Assembly: GCA_964518905.1 (NCBI GenBank)
Contig: CAZFJL010000005.1
Span: 1-64,000, forward strand
Origin: RDYZ01 sp964518905
Lineage (GTDB): Bacteria > Cyanobacteriota > Cyanobacteriia > Cyanobacteriales > Geitlerinemataceae
Direction of reading: 5' to 3'
Length of the DNA stretch: 64,000 bases
Positions 25,157 through 32,848 of the stretch are shown piece by piece. The stretch's first letter is position 1. Each line of letters begins with the position of its first letter. The position numbers and the translations under genes are program-made. Below the pieces are notes generated by a model. That model searched no databases. It was not told the DNA's origin and worked only from the letters and a program-made list of their open reading frames with translations.

Positions 25157-26242
25157 TCAATCAAATAACTCTGAAAATAACGACTCAAACTCCCGTGGAA
25201 TCGGATATTCCGTGGTTGGACACTGCCAGATATAGCGTGTCCGAATCTCATCACGATCGCAGTTGCTGACCGATCCGCCCGTCCGACAATATTGCTCTGT
25301 GCGCTGCTGACTTGACCGCTCACGCACGATCGGCATCGGTACAATGCGGGTCGCAAACTCGCCTTGCTCGACAACCCGATCGCCATCTTTAATCTCGTAT
25401 TCAAACTGATTGAGACCGGGCATCACCGCCATCGTCCGACGACCGATAAATACACGAATTTGGTCGGCGCTAAAGCCCATATCGGCACGATCCGAGGCGG
25501 AACCCTCATCGTAATTGCGTTCAATGTTGGGGTAGGGATCATCGTCGATACCCGCCGTCACATTGCGAATCTCGACCTCTAGCTTGTCCGCCGGTGCGGT
25601 GGTCGCCGATCGAAATACCGCCGTGATCCGTCCGACACCGCCACCGGGACAATCGCCCACATAGCGATACACCGGCAGCGATAGCGCATTCAGCGTCGGG
25701 TTGCCCACGGCTTGCCAGCCCACATCTTGGCTGAGGCTGGCGCTACCGAATTCCGGCAGGCGATCGACCGCCGAACTCAAGGCGGGTGCGTACCCGGCAT
25801 CGACTCCGCGCACGGTCAATTCGTAGGCTCCACGCGCAAACTGATCGCGACCGTTGACGATGATGGTGTAGGTTCCGGAGGTGGGTAAAACGACTTCCAG
25901 TTCCGGGTTGCGATCGCCCGTATCGGGGGTATTGAGATCAGCGCTCGCCGCAATTTGTGTACCGCTCGCATCGAGCAGCGCCAGAAAGGCATCAAAGGTC
26001 AGATCGGTTAGTGAAAGTCGAATCGTTTGACCTTCCTGTCCCGTGAAGTTGTAGGTATCAAAGAGACTACTATCCTCAGCAAATGTCCGATCGCCCGGTT
26101 CCAGAATGCCTTGCTGTTGCAGCAACACGGGCGCATCCTGGGGAACCGTCGTTGAGAAATCTTTGGCGGGGCTGGGCTGAGTCAGCAAGCTGAGTGCAGC
26201 GCTAAGGGTGAGAAGGCTGATCGAACGGGAGATGGAGATCAT
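25157..26242 (-). CDS. exported protein with PPC-like domain
   Basis: Function not recognised. Signal peptide (ISRSISLLTLSAALSLLTQ, cleavage likely after PSPAK). Residues about 55-145 look like a bacterial pre-peptidase C-terminal (PPC) beta-sandwich: DTYNFTGQEGQTIRLSL, DAFLALLDASGTQIAAS, then LEVVLPTSGTYTIIVNG and ARGAYELTV. The C-terminal 200 residues have no clear family; they contain several Cys residues (DCPGGG, YCRTGGSVSNCDR, IWQCPT) that may form disulfides in the periplasm. No protease domain is attached, although PPC domains are often appended to proteases. Confidence 0.65.
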   Translation of the reverse strand: MISISRSISLLTLSAALSLLTQPSPAKDFSTTVPQDAPVLLQQQGILEPGDRTFAEDSSLFDTYNFTGQEGQTIRLSLTDLTFDAFLALLDASGTQIAASADLNTPDTGDRNPELEVVLPTSGTYTIIVNGRDQFARGAYELTVRGVDAGYAPALSSAVDRLPEFGSASLSQDVGWQAVGNPTLNALSLPVYRYVGDCPGGGVGRITAVFRSATTAPADKLEVEIRNVTAGIDDDPYPNIERNYDEGSASDRADMGFSADQIRVFIGRRTMAVMPGLNQFEYEIKDGDRVVEQGEFATRIVPMPIVRERSSQQRTEQYCRTGGSVSNCDRDEIRTRYIWQCPTTEYPIPREFESLFSELFD

Positions 26243-26274
26243 GTTGCGATCGTTTGCGTCAGGTCGATACCACT

Positions 26275-26976
26275 CTATACCGCCAAAAATTCTTGGATGA
26301 TGCTGTTATTCAGCTCTGCCGTGGAACCCGACGCGACAATGCCACCCTTTTGCATGGCGTAGTAATAATCCGCTTGGCGTACAAAGTGCAAATGTTGCTC
26401 AACCAGCAACACCGAAATCCCGGTTTTTTCGATGATGCGCCGGACTGCCGATTCAATTTCGAGAATAATTGACGGCTGAATCCCCTCGGTCGGTTCGTCG
26501 AGCAGGAGTAATTGCGGTTTGCCCATTAGCGCCCGCGCGATCGACAGTTGTTGCTGCTGTCCGCCTGACAGGTCGCCGCCCATCCGACCGAGCATCGTTT
26601 CCAGTACCGGGAATAGCTCGAAAATTTCGGGCAGGATTTTTTCTTTACCGGTGCGTCCCGTCGGACGCGCTTCACAGCCTAAAATCAGGTTTTCTTCGAC
26701 CGTCAGACGCGGGATGATATCGCGTCCCTGGGGAACGTAGCCGATGCCCATCCGCGCCCGTCGATCGGTCGGCGATTTCGTGATCGGTACGCCGCCTAGC
26801 TCGATCGCGCCACTTTTGGGCGACAGCAGGCCAACGATCGTTTTTAGCATCGTGGTTTTGCCGACGCCGTTACGCCCGATTAAGCAAACCATCTTGCCTT
26901 GGGGGACGGATAAATCGACGTTGCGGAGGATATGGCTTTGGCCGTAGTAAACATTCAGACCGGAGATGCGGAGCAT
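26275..26976 (-). CDS. urtE: urea ABC transporter ATP-binding subunit UrtE
   Basis: One of the two ATPases of the high-affinity urea uptake system. Walker A is GRNGVGKTT, the signature LSGGQQQQLSIARAL, Walker B LLLLDEPTEGIQPS, and the switch His lies in LLVEQHLHF. The segment LNVYYGQSHILRNVDL is typical for UrtE/LivF. Start placed at ATG 26976 (MLRISGLNVYYG), where homologues begin; a GTG at 27027 would add a low-complexity Thr-rich tail. Last gene of urtBCDE. A 241-base gap with palindromic repeats separates it from urtD, longer than expected inside an operon. Confidence 0.92.
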   Translation of the reverse strand: MLRISGLNVYYGQSHILRNVDLSVPQGKMVCLIGRNGVGKTTMLKTIVGLLSPKSGAIELGGVPITKSPTDRRARMGIGYVPQGRDIIPRLTVEENLILGCEARPTGRTGKEKILPEIFELFPVLETMLGRMGGDLSGGQQQQLSIARALMGKPQLLLLDEPTEGIQPSIILEIESAVRRIIEKTGISVLLVEQHLHFVRQADYYYAMQKGGIVASGSTAELNNSIIQEFLAV

Positions 26977-27066
26977 CAGATCGGTGTCAGTGGTGGCAAT
27001 TGGGGTTGTTGTTGGGGTTGTTGTCACGATCGCTGATTGGATTAAGGATTTGGATAAACGAAAGAA

Positions 27067-27186
27067 GTAGGGTGGGCATCGCCCACCATCACGGATACCT
27101 ATTCGCTGGCATTGGTGTGGTGGGCAATGCCCACCCTACGGAACTATTTGCTGGCATTGATGGGGTAGGCAATGCCCACCCTACGG
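27067..27186. repeat. nested palindromic repeat, GGGTGGGC family (copy 4, extended)
   Basis: Starts GTAGGGTGGGCATCGCCCACC and continues through GTGGTGGGCAATGCCCACCCTACGG, then a third half, GGGGTAGGCAATGCCCACCCTACGG, after the repeated phrase TTTGCTGGCATTGATGG. So one half has been duplicated in tandem (unit about 49 bases). It lies between urtD and urtE and could weaken or stabilise that stretch of mRNA. Confidence 0.85.
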
Positions 27187-27189
27187 AAC

Positions 27190-27948
27190 TTACGCCGCTT
27201 CATCCTCATCATCACTGTGACCCAAATACACCTCGATCACGCGCGGATCGCTTTGCACCGAATCCATATCGCCTTCGCACAAAACGGTTCCCTGGTGTAG
27301 CACCGTGACCTGACGCGCAATCTCGCGGACGAACTCCATATCGTGTTCGATAACGATGATTGAATGGCTTTGCGCCAGTGAGTTTAGTAGCTCTGCTGTT
27401 TGAAAAGTCTCCTCGTCGGTTAGGCCAGCAACGGGTTCATCGACGAGCAGCAGATCGGGCGATTGGGCGACGAGCATCCCGATTTCGAGCCACTGTTTTT
27501 CGCCGTGGGAGAGCAACCCGGCTTCGGTGTCGGCCTTGGCGACGAGGCCGATCGTTTCGAGCAGTCCGGCGATCGTCCGGCGTTCACCGCTCGACTGTTT
27601 GCGGAACAGGGAGCCGATGACGTTTTTGGTTCGGTTGCACGATAGCTCCAGGTTTTCACGCGGCGTTAGGTTGAGGTAGACGCGAGGCGTTTGAAATTTG
27701 CGACCGACGCCAAATCGGGCGATCGCGTGTTCGGACATTTTCGCCAGATTGCGTCCCTTAAACGTGACCGTGCCTTCGGTGGGCTGTACCTTGCCGGTGA
27801 TGATGTCCAAGAACGTGGTTTTACCCGCACCGTTGGGGCCGATGATGGTTCGCAGTTCCCCGGCTTCCATGCTGAAGTTGAGGTTATTGAGCGCTTTAAA
27901 ACCGTCAAAGCTAACGGTTAAATTTTCGATTTCGAGAATTTTACTCAT
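27190..27948 (-). CDS. urtD: urea ABC transporter ATP-binding subunit UrtD
   Basis: The LivG-type ATPase of the urea transporter. Walker A is GPNGAGKTT, Walker B is LLLVDEPVAGLTDEE, and LSHGEKQWLEIGM replaces the usual LSGGQ signature, as known for UrtD/LivG. The segment FQTPRVYLNLTPRENLELS is characteristic. 252 residues is normal. Start at MSKILEIENL. Between urtC and urtE; another palindromic repeat lies in the gap on its upstream side. Confidence 0.93.
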   Translation of the reverse strand: MSKILEIENLTVSFDGFKALNNLNFSMEAGELRTIIGPNGAGKTTFLDIITGKVQPTEGTVTFKGRNLAKMSEHAIARFGVGRKFQTPRVYLNLTPRENLELSCNRTKNVIGSLFRKQSSGERRTIAGLLETIGLVAKADTEAGLLSHGEKQWLEIGMLVAQSPDLLLVDEPVAGLTDEETFQTAELLNSLAQSHSIIVIEHDMEFVREIARQVTVLHQGTVLCEGDMDSVQSDPRVIEVYLGHSDDEDEAA

Positions 27949-28013
27949 GGCACGGTTCTAACAGGACAGAAAAACGACTCGGAAATACCATCAAACTCAA
28001 GCGATCGGCCTCC

Positions 28014-28164
28014 GGTAGGGTGTGTTGCGGCCACGATTCATGATGTTCAGCGCGATCGATTGAAGATAGGCCGTAACGCACCGCAGCCATTGAACTGGTG
28101 CGTTGTGGCGAGGAACATGGATCGACTTATGGGTTCAGTGTTTGATGCCACAACACACCCTACC
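28014..28164. repeat. nested palindromic repeat, GGTGTGTTG family
   Basis: Outer arms GGTAGGGTGTGTTG (28014-28027) and CAACACACCCTACC (28151-28164) are exact complements. A second pair, AACGCACC with GGTGCGTT, lies inside. This family differs in core from the GGGTGGGC repeats but shares their GTAGGGTG/CACCCTAC outer ends. It fills most of the urtC-urtD gap. Confidence 0.85.
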
Positions 28165-28196
28165 AAAAGCAATTTTTGTGGATGACTCAATTAGCC

Positions 28197-29360
28197 TTAC
28201 GATTTTTCATCCGGCTCGACCTGCTGACGCTCGTATTCCACCTCGGGATCAGCCAGACTCGGGAATGGAACCATTGGCGTCAAACCAAGGCGATCTTTAA
28301 TGAACGGCCAAGCCCGATCGCGGATCAAGCCCATAATGCCGTCCGGTAGCGCCGTCACCACAATCAGGAACAACGCCCCCTGGAAAAATAGCCAGACCGC
28401 CGGAAATTCTTCGCTCAGAAATGTCCGCGCGTACGACACAATCAGCGTTCCGATAATCGCACCCACCAGCGTCGCCCGACCGCCAACCGCGACCCAGATC
28501 ACCATCTCGATCGACGTCGAAACCTCCATCGCACTCGGCGTGATAATCCCCGATTGCGCCGTATAGAGCGCCCCGGAAATCCCGGCCAACGCGCCCGAAA
28601 TTGCAAACACCAACACCTTAAAACCCGTCGGGTCATAGCCCGAAAATCGCACCCGGCTTTCATCGTCCCGGATTGCGATCAGTAAGCGCCCAAACCGTCC
28701 CGATGTCAGCCAGCGACAGAGCAAGTACCCCACAATCAGCAGCAGCACCGAGACGCGGAAAAAGGCGATCTGCGCTTCTGGTGAACTCATCAGCACGCCG
28801 AACATCGTTTCGGTGTCGGTTTTTAGGCCGTTTGTGCCGTTGATTAGCTTTTGCTGGCCGTTGAAAAAGTTAAAGAAAACGATGAGCGCGGCTTGGGTGA
28901 GAATCGAAAAATAGACGCCGCGAATTCGGTTACGGAAAATTAGGTAGCCGAGGAGTCCGGCGATAATGGCGGGAATCGTGAAAATCGCGATCGCCGTAAA
29001 CGGAAACGAGGCGAACGGCTTCCAGAAGATCGGCAAATCGGACACGCCGTAGAGCATGAAAAACTCTGGCATCTGCCCTTCGGGTAATTGCAGATTGGCG
29101 TGCATCGCCAGAGCGTAACCGCCCAGGGCAAAAAACAGGCCATGTCCCAAACTGAGCATTCCCGTGTAGCCCCAGATCAAGTCAATGCCGAGGGCGGCGA
29201 TCGTCAGTGAGAGGAAGCGCCCGAGCAGCTTGAGTCGGAAATCCGACAGCATGAGCGGGAGCGCGAACATCACGAACAGCGCGATCGCGACGATCGCGAT
29301 CGCTTCGATCGTTTTCCGATTGGTCCAAAAATTGCGATTTAGCCGCGAAGTAGCAGTCAT
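28197..29360 (-). CDS. urtC: urea ABC transporter permease UrtC
   Basis: LivM-type membrane subunit. 387 residues with about nine to ten hydrophobic segments, starting at IEAIAIVAIALFVMFALPLML. The family core LLGRFLSLTIAALGIDLIWG, and TGMLSLGHGLFFALGGYA, are typical. The later EVSTSIEMVIWVAVGGRATL matches the cytoplasmic loop contacting the ATPases. The C-terminal tail is acidic. With UrtB it makes the channel for urea. Gap of 106 bases from urtB. Confidence 0.93.
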   Translation of the reverse strand: MTATSRLNRNFWTNRKTIEAIAIVAIALFVMFALPLMLSDFRLKLLGRFLSLTIAALGIDLIWGYTGMLSLGHGLFFALGGYALAMHANLQLPEGQMPEFFMLYGVSDLPIFWKPFASFPFTAIAIFTIPAIIAGLLGYLIFRNRIRGVYFSILTQAALIVFFNFFNGQQKLINGTNGLKTDTETMFGVLMSSPEAQIAFFRVSVLLLIVGYLLCRWLTSGRFGRLLIAIRDDESRVRFSGYDPTGFKVLVFAISGALAGISGALYTAQSGIITPSAMEVSTSIEMVIWVAVGGRATLVGAIIGTLIVSYARTFLSEEFPAVWLFFQGALFLIVVTALPDGIMGLIRDRAWPFIKDRLGLTPMVPFPSLADPEVEYERQQVEPDEKS

Positions 29361-29466
29361 AACGTCAGGGGCGTGGTGTCGTGCGTATTTTTATGGAAAG
29401 ACTCATAACGCAGGCAGGACGCCTGCTCCGGTGTTTCAACCGCTGGAATCGGCATCAGGACGATCA

Positions 29467-30624
29467 TTAAGCGTCGATCGTGCGGCCTTTCTGCGGGAAC
29501 ATGCCCGCCGGTTTGACCTGCAAGAAGGCGACGATCGCCGCGAAAACCATCACTTTTGCCATACTCGTCGTCGCGAAAAACTCAAAGAAGCTTGCCAATG
29601 CAGGAACGTCGCCAAACATCATCAAAAATGTACCGGAGCCAATCAGATAGCTAAAGCTACCGATGACTAGCGCGGCAACAATGCTGCCCACAAGTTTGCC
29701 GACGCCGCCAACCACAACCACCATGAACGCATCGACGATATAGCTCGATCCCAGGTTTGGCCCCACCGATCCGAGCAGCGTCACCGCACAGCCCGCAATC
29801 CCGGCCAAACCTGACCCCAGCGCAAAGGTCAACGCATCGACCCGCTCCGTCGGGATACCCAAACAGGCGCTCATCTCGCGGTTTTGGGTCACCGACCGAA
29901 TCCGCAAACCCCAGAGGGATTTATTCAGGAACCAGTACACCCCGATCGTGCAAATAACCGTCAGCGCAATGATGAAGAGACGCGCGTAGGGAAGCTGTAC
30001 GCTACCGACCAAAATGCCACCTCGCAGCCATGCTGGAGCCGTGACATCCACGTTACGGGCGCTGAACCACGGACGATTGAGCAGGTCGCTATCGATTTTG
30101 TTTAGGAGAATGCCCGTGACGCTAGCGATCGCGATCGACAGGGCCAACAGTGTCGGATTTGCCCAACGCGCGATCCGTTCCCAGTCGGCAAAACGCTGTA
30201 CGGCAAACTTGCCGCCAAAATACAGCACACACAGCAGGACAACGGCGATCGTCAGTGTCCAGCTAATGCTACGTACGGTTTGGATCAGGATTAAGCTCAC
30301 ACCCCAGGTTGCCAGCAAGGTTTCGAGCGGCCTGCCGTAGAGATGTCGTATCACGCCTTTTTCCAGGATCAAACCCGCGATCGCTGCCACCACAAAGGCG
30401 AGCGGCAGGGCGACCAATATATAGATATCGAACAACGGCGAACCCAGCGGTTTCATCGCATTTTGCACGAGAAATGTCGTGTATGCGCCGAGCATCATCA
30501 GTTCGCCGTGGGCCAGGTTAATCGCCCCCATCAAACCGAAGACGATCGCAAGACCCAGTGCGACAATCAGCAAAACAGCGCCGACGCTGAGACCATTAAA
30601 AAGAGCGTTAAGTATCTGTGACAC
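29467..30624 (-). CDS. urtB: urea ABC transporter permease UrtB
   Basis: LivH-type membrane subunit, 385 residues, with hydrophobic segments throughout. Diagnostic stretches are LSVGAVLLIVALGLAIVFGL, MGAINLAHGELMMLGAY, GRPLETLLATWGVSLIL and SYIVDAFMVVVVGGVGKLVG. First gene of the local cluster; the urea-binding UrtA gene, usually immediately upstream, is absent here and must be elsewhere. No NtcA-type box (GTA-N8-TAC) was found in the upstream 372-base gap, so nitrogen control, if present, is not obvious from this sequence. Confidence 0.93.
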   Translation of the reverse strand: MSQILNALFNGLSVGAVLLIVALGLAIVFGLMGAINLAHGELMMLGAYTTFLVQNAMKPLGSPLFDIYILVALPLAFVVAAIAGLILEKGVIRHLYGRPLETLLATWGVSLILIQTVRSISWTLTIAVVLLCVLYFGGKFAVQRFADWERIARWANPTLLALSIAIASVTGILLNKIDSDLLNRPWFSARNVDVTAPAWLRGGILVGSVQLPYARLFIIALTVICTIGVYWFLNKSLWGLRIRSVTQNREMSACLGIPTERVDALTFALGSGLAGIAGCAVTLLGSVGPNLGSSYIVDAFMVVVVGGVGKLVGSIVAALVIGSFSYLIGSGTFLMMFGDVPALASFFEFFATTSMAKVMVFAAIVAFLQVKPAGMFPQKGRTIDA

Positions 30625-30996
30625 AGGAAAAGCCCAGAAAGCCAGATTAGGGGCAATAGCTCACAGACCCTACAGCGAACGGGTCAAGCAAAAAAGTTCG
30701 CCACAAACAGACGGATTGTTTTGGCTTGGATTTGCCAATGAGATTTGTTGATAACCCTTCGTGGTAGCCTAGGTAGGCTCAACTTAAACCATACTTCGCA
30801 CATCCAGTGTCTCGGGTGTTTTTAGACCGAAAGATTCAGATTAATTTTGCAAAATCGAAATGCAAAATTGAACCCGTCTCTCGCTGTGCCTGTGTTAATG
30901 AGTTCACGTTTGTTTGACGTTAATTCATCGACAATTTAAGGCCGCACTAAAAGCCAACCTGGATGGAGGTTAAACCCGAAAAGGAGAATATCAACT
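30625..30996. other. divergent urtB/rpsB intergenic region with a palindrome
   Basis: A 372-base gap holding both promoters. At 30843-30869 AATTTTGCA and TGCAAAATT frame a 9-base centre, a perfect dyad upstream of rpsB. TTGACG at 30916-30921 could be a -35 box for rpsB. A strong ribosome-binding site, AAAGGAGA, lies at 30979-30986. Between them there is no hairpin long enough to claim an S2-type leader. Confidence 0.5.
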
Positions 30997-31872
30997 ATGG
31001 CAGTCGTTACCCTGTCTGAACTGCTCGAATCCGGCGTGCACTTTGGGCACCAAACCCGCCGCTGGAATCCGCGCATGGATCAGTACATCTTTACTGAACG
31101 CAATGGCGTTCACATCATCGACCTCGTGCAAACTGCACAGTTGATGCAAGAAGCCTACGACTACATTCGTACCAATGCCGAAGCGGGCCGTAAATTCCTG
31201 TTTGTGGGTACGAAGCGTCAGGCTGCTGCCATCATCGCCCAGGAAGCAGCACGCTGCGGCGGTTACTATGTCAACCAACGTTGGTTGGGTGGTATGTTGA
31301 CCAACTGGACGACGATTAAAACCCGTGTCGATCGCCTCAAAGAACTCGAAGCGCTCGAATCGTCGGGCAACCTCGATCTGCGTCCGAAGAAAGAAGGTTC
31401 GATGCTGCGTCGTGAACTCGGCAAGCTGCGTAAATACCTCGGTGGCATCAAAGGAATGCGCAAGATTCCTGACATTGTGATCATGGTTGACCAACGCCGT
31501 GAATACACCGCTGTCCAAGAATGCCAAAAACTCGGTATTCCGATCGTCTCGCTGCTCGACACCAACTGCGATCCGGCAGTCGTCGATGTTCCCATCCCGG
31601 CGAACGATGACGCGATTCGCGCCATCAAGCTGCTGATCGGTAAACTCGCCGACGCGATCTACGAAGGTCAGCACGGCAAACTCGACTCCGTTTCGGGTGA
31701 TGAGTATGCCGACTACAGCGAAGAGAATTTCGAGGATGATGACGTTCCTGAGGACGATGTTGTCGAGGGCGTCACGGCGGCTGATGCAGGCGTCGAAGCG
31801 GCTCCAGATAACGCAGAAGCTACACCAGTAGCAGAAGCTGCACCCGAAGAAGCTGCACCGACAGAAGCTTAG
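30997..31872 (+). CDS. rpsB: 30S ribosomal protein S2
   Basis: Ribosomal protein of the 30S subunit, needed for S1 binding. Recognised by LLESGVHFGHQTRRWNPRM, IDLVQTAQLM, VGTKRQAAAIIAQEA and VSLLDTNCDP. The first 230 residues are the standard protein. The last 60 form an acidic Ala/Glu/Asp-rich tail (EENFEDDDVPEDDV and following), which is an extension on the normal C terminus. Forms the conserved rpsB-tsf pair with the next gene, 132 bases on. Good ribosome-binding site 10 bases upstream. Confidence 0.98.
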   Translation: MAVVTLSELLESGVHFGHQTRRWNPRMDQYIFTERNGVHIIDLVQTAQLMQEAYDYIRTNAEAGRKFLFVGTKRQAAAIIAQEAARCGGYYVNQRWLGGMLTNWTTIKTRVDRLKELEALESSGNLDLRPKKEGSMLRRELGKLRKYLGGIKGMRKIPDIVIMVDQRREYTAVQECQKLGIPIVSLLDTNCDPAVVDVPIPANDDAIRAIKLLIGKLADAIYEGQHGKLDSVSGDEYADYSEENFEDDDVPEDDVVEGVTAADAGVEAAPDNAEATPVAEAAPEEAAPTEA

Positions 31873-32004
31873 GGTTTCGCTGGGTCGATTGACATGTGAT
31901 CGTCAATTTGTGGAAACCATTTTGGCGATCGGGTCTTCCTTTGGATTCGATCGCCAGGACTAATCGCAACACTTATAGCAACACCAATAGGAACGTAGAG
32001 AACG

Positions 32005-32664
32005 ATGGCGGACATTTCAGCCAAGGCCGTAAAAGACCTGCGCACCCAAACCGGCGCGGGGATGATGGACTGCAAAAAAGCCCTCAAAGAAACTGAGGGC
32101 GACATGGAAAAAGCCATTGAGTGGCTGCGCCAAAAGGGCATCTCTTCGGCGGAGAAAAAATCCGGTCGGATTGCCGCTGAAGGTCAAGTTGGTCAATACA
32201 TTCATACGGGTGGCCGTGTGGGTGTCTTGGTTGAAATCAACTGCGAAACCGACTTCGTAGCTCGTGGCGACGAGTTTCAGGAAATTGTGCGCAACGTGGC
32301 GATGCAAATCGCCGCTTGCCCAAATGTGGAATACGTCACCACTGATGAAGTACCGGCAGATTTCGTCGCGAAAGAAACCGAAATCGAAATGGGTCGTGAA
32401 GATCTCGCGAGCAAGCCGGAAAATATCCGTGCCAAAATCGTTGAAGGTCGGATCGCGAAGCGTCTGAAGGAGCTATCGCTACTCGATCAGCCTTACGTGC
32501 GTGACCAAAACATCACGGTTGAAGACTACGTTAAGCAGGGCGTTGCAAAACTGGGTGAAAACATCCGTGTACGCCGGTTTGTTCGGTTTGTCCTCGGCGA
32601 AGGTCTTGAGAAAAAACAAGAAGACTTCGCGGCAGAAGTCGCGGCACAAACGGGCGCAAACTAA
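32005..32664 (+). CDS. tsf: elongation factor Ts
   Basis: Exchanges GDP for GTP on EF-Tu. Recognised by the N-terminal helical domain (VKDLRTQTGAGMMDCKKAL), the TDFVAR motif preceded by EINCE, and the C-terminal module (DQPYVRDQNITVEDYVK). 219 residues is the short form usual in cyanobacteria and chloroplast-type EF-Ts, with a single core subdomain. It follows rpsB by 132 bases and is closed by a terminator at 32801-32838. Confidence 0.97.
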   Translation: MADISAKAVKDLRTQTGAGMMDCKKALKETEGDMEKAIEWLRQKGISSAEKKSGRIAAEGQVGQYIHTGGRVGVLVEINCETDFVARGDEFQEIVRNVAMQIAACPNVEYVTTDEVPADFVAKETEIEMGREDLASKPENIRAKIVEGRIAKRLKELSLLDQPYVRDQNITVEDYVKQGVAKLGENIRVRRFVRFVLGEGLEKKQEDFAAEVAAQTGAN

Positions 32665-32800
32665 GCGATCGCTTTAGCTTTGACGCGATTCAAGCCCTGT
32701 AAATCTGTGAGTTTTTGAATCTGTAAAGCTGCGAATCAGTCCGTTTTATGGGTTGATCTCATGCTATCTAAGATGGGATGAGATCGATTTACAGGTTGCC

Positions 32801-32838
32801 AAAATCTGGGGGTAGTTATCCTGCCGCCAGATTTTTTA
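32801..32838 (+). terminator. terminator of rpsB-tsf
   Basis: AAAATCTGG at 32801-32809 pairs with CCAGATTTT at 32827-32835 around a 17-base loop that can pair further, ending in TTAA. The T-run continues from the stem. Lies 11 bases before the next start. Confidence 0.7.
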
Positions 32839-32848
32839 ATCGGTACTG

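Noticed and set aside
30625..30996. Search for an NtcA box (GTA-N8-TAC) for urtB
   Set aside because: None found. The nearest look-alikes around 30763-30780 (GTAGCCTAGGTAGG) do not fit the spacing.
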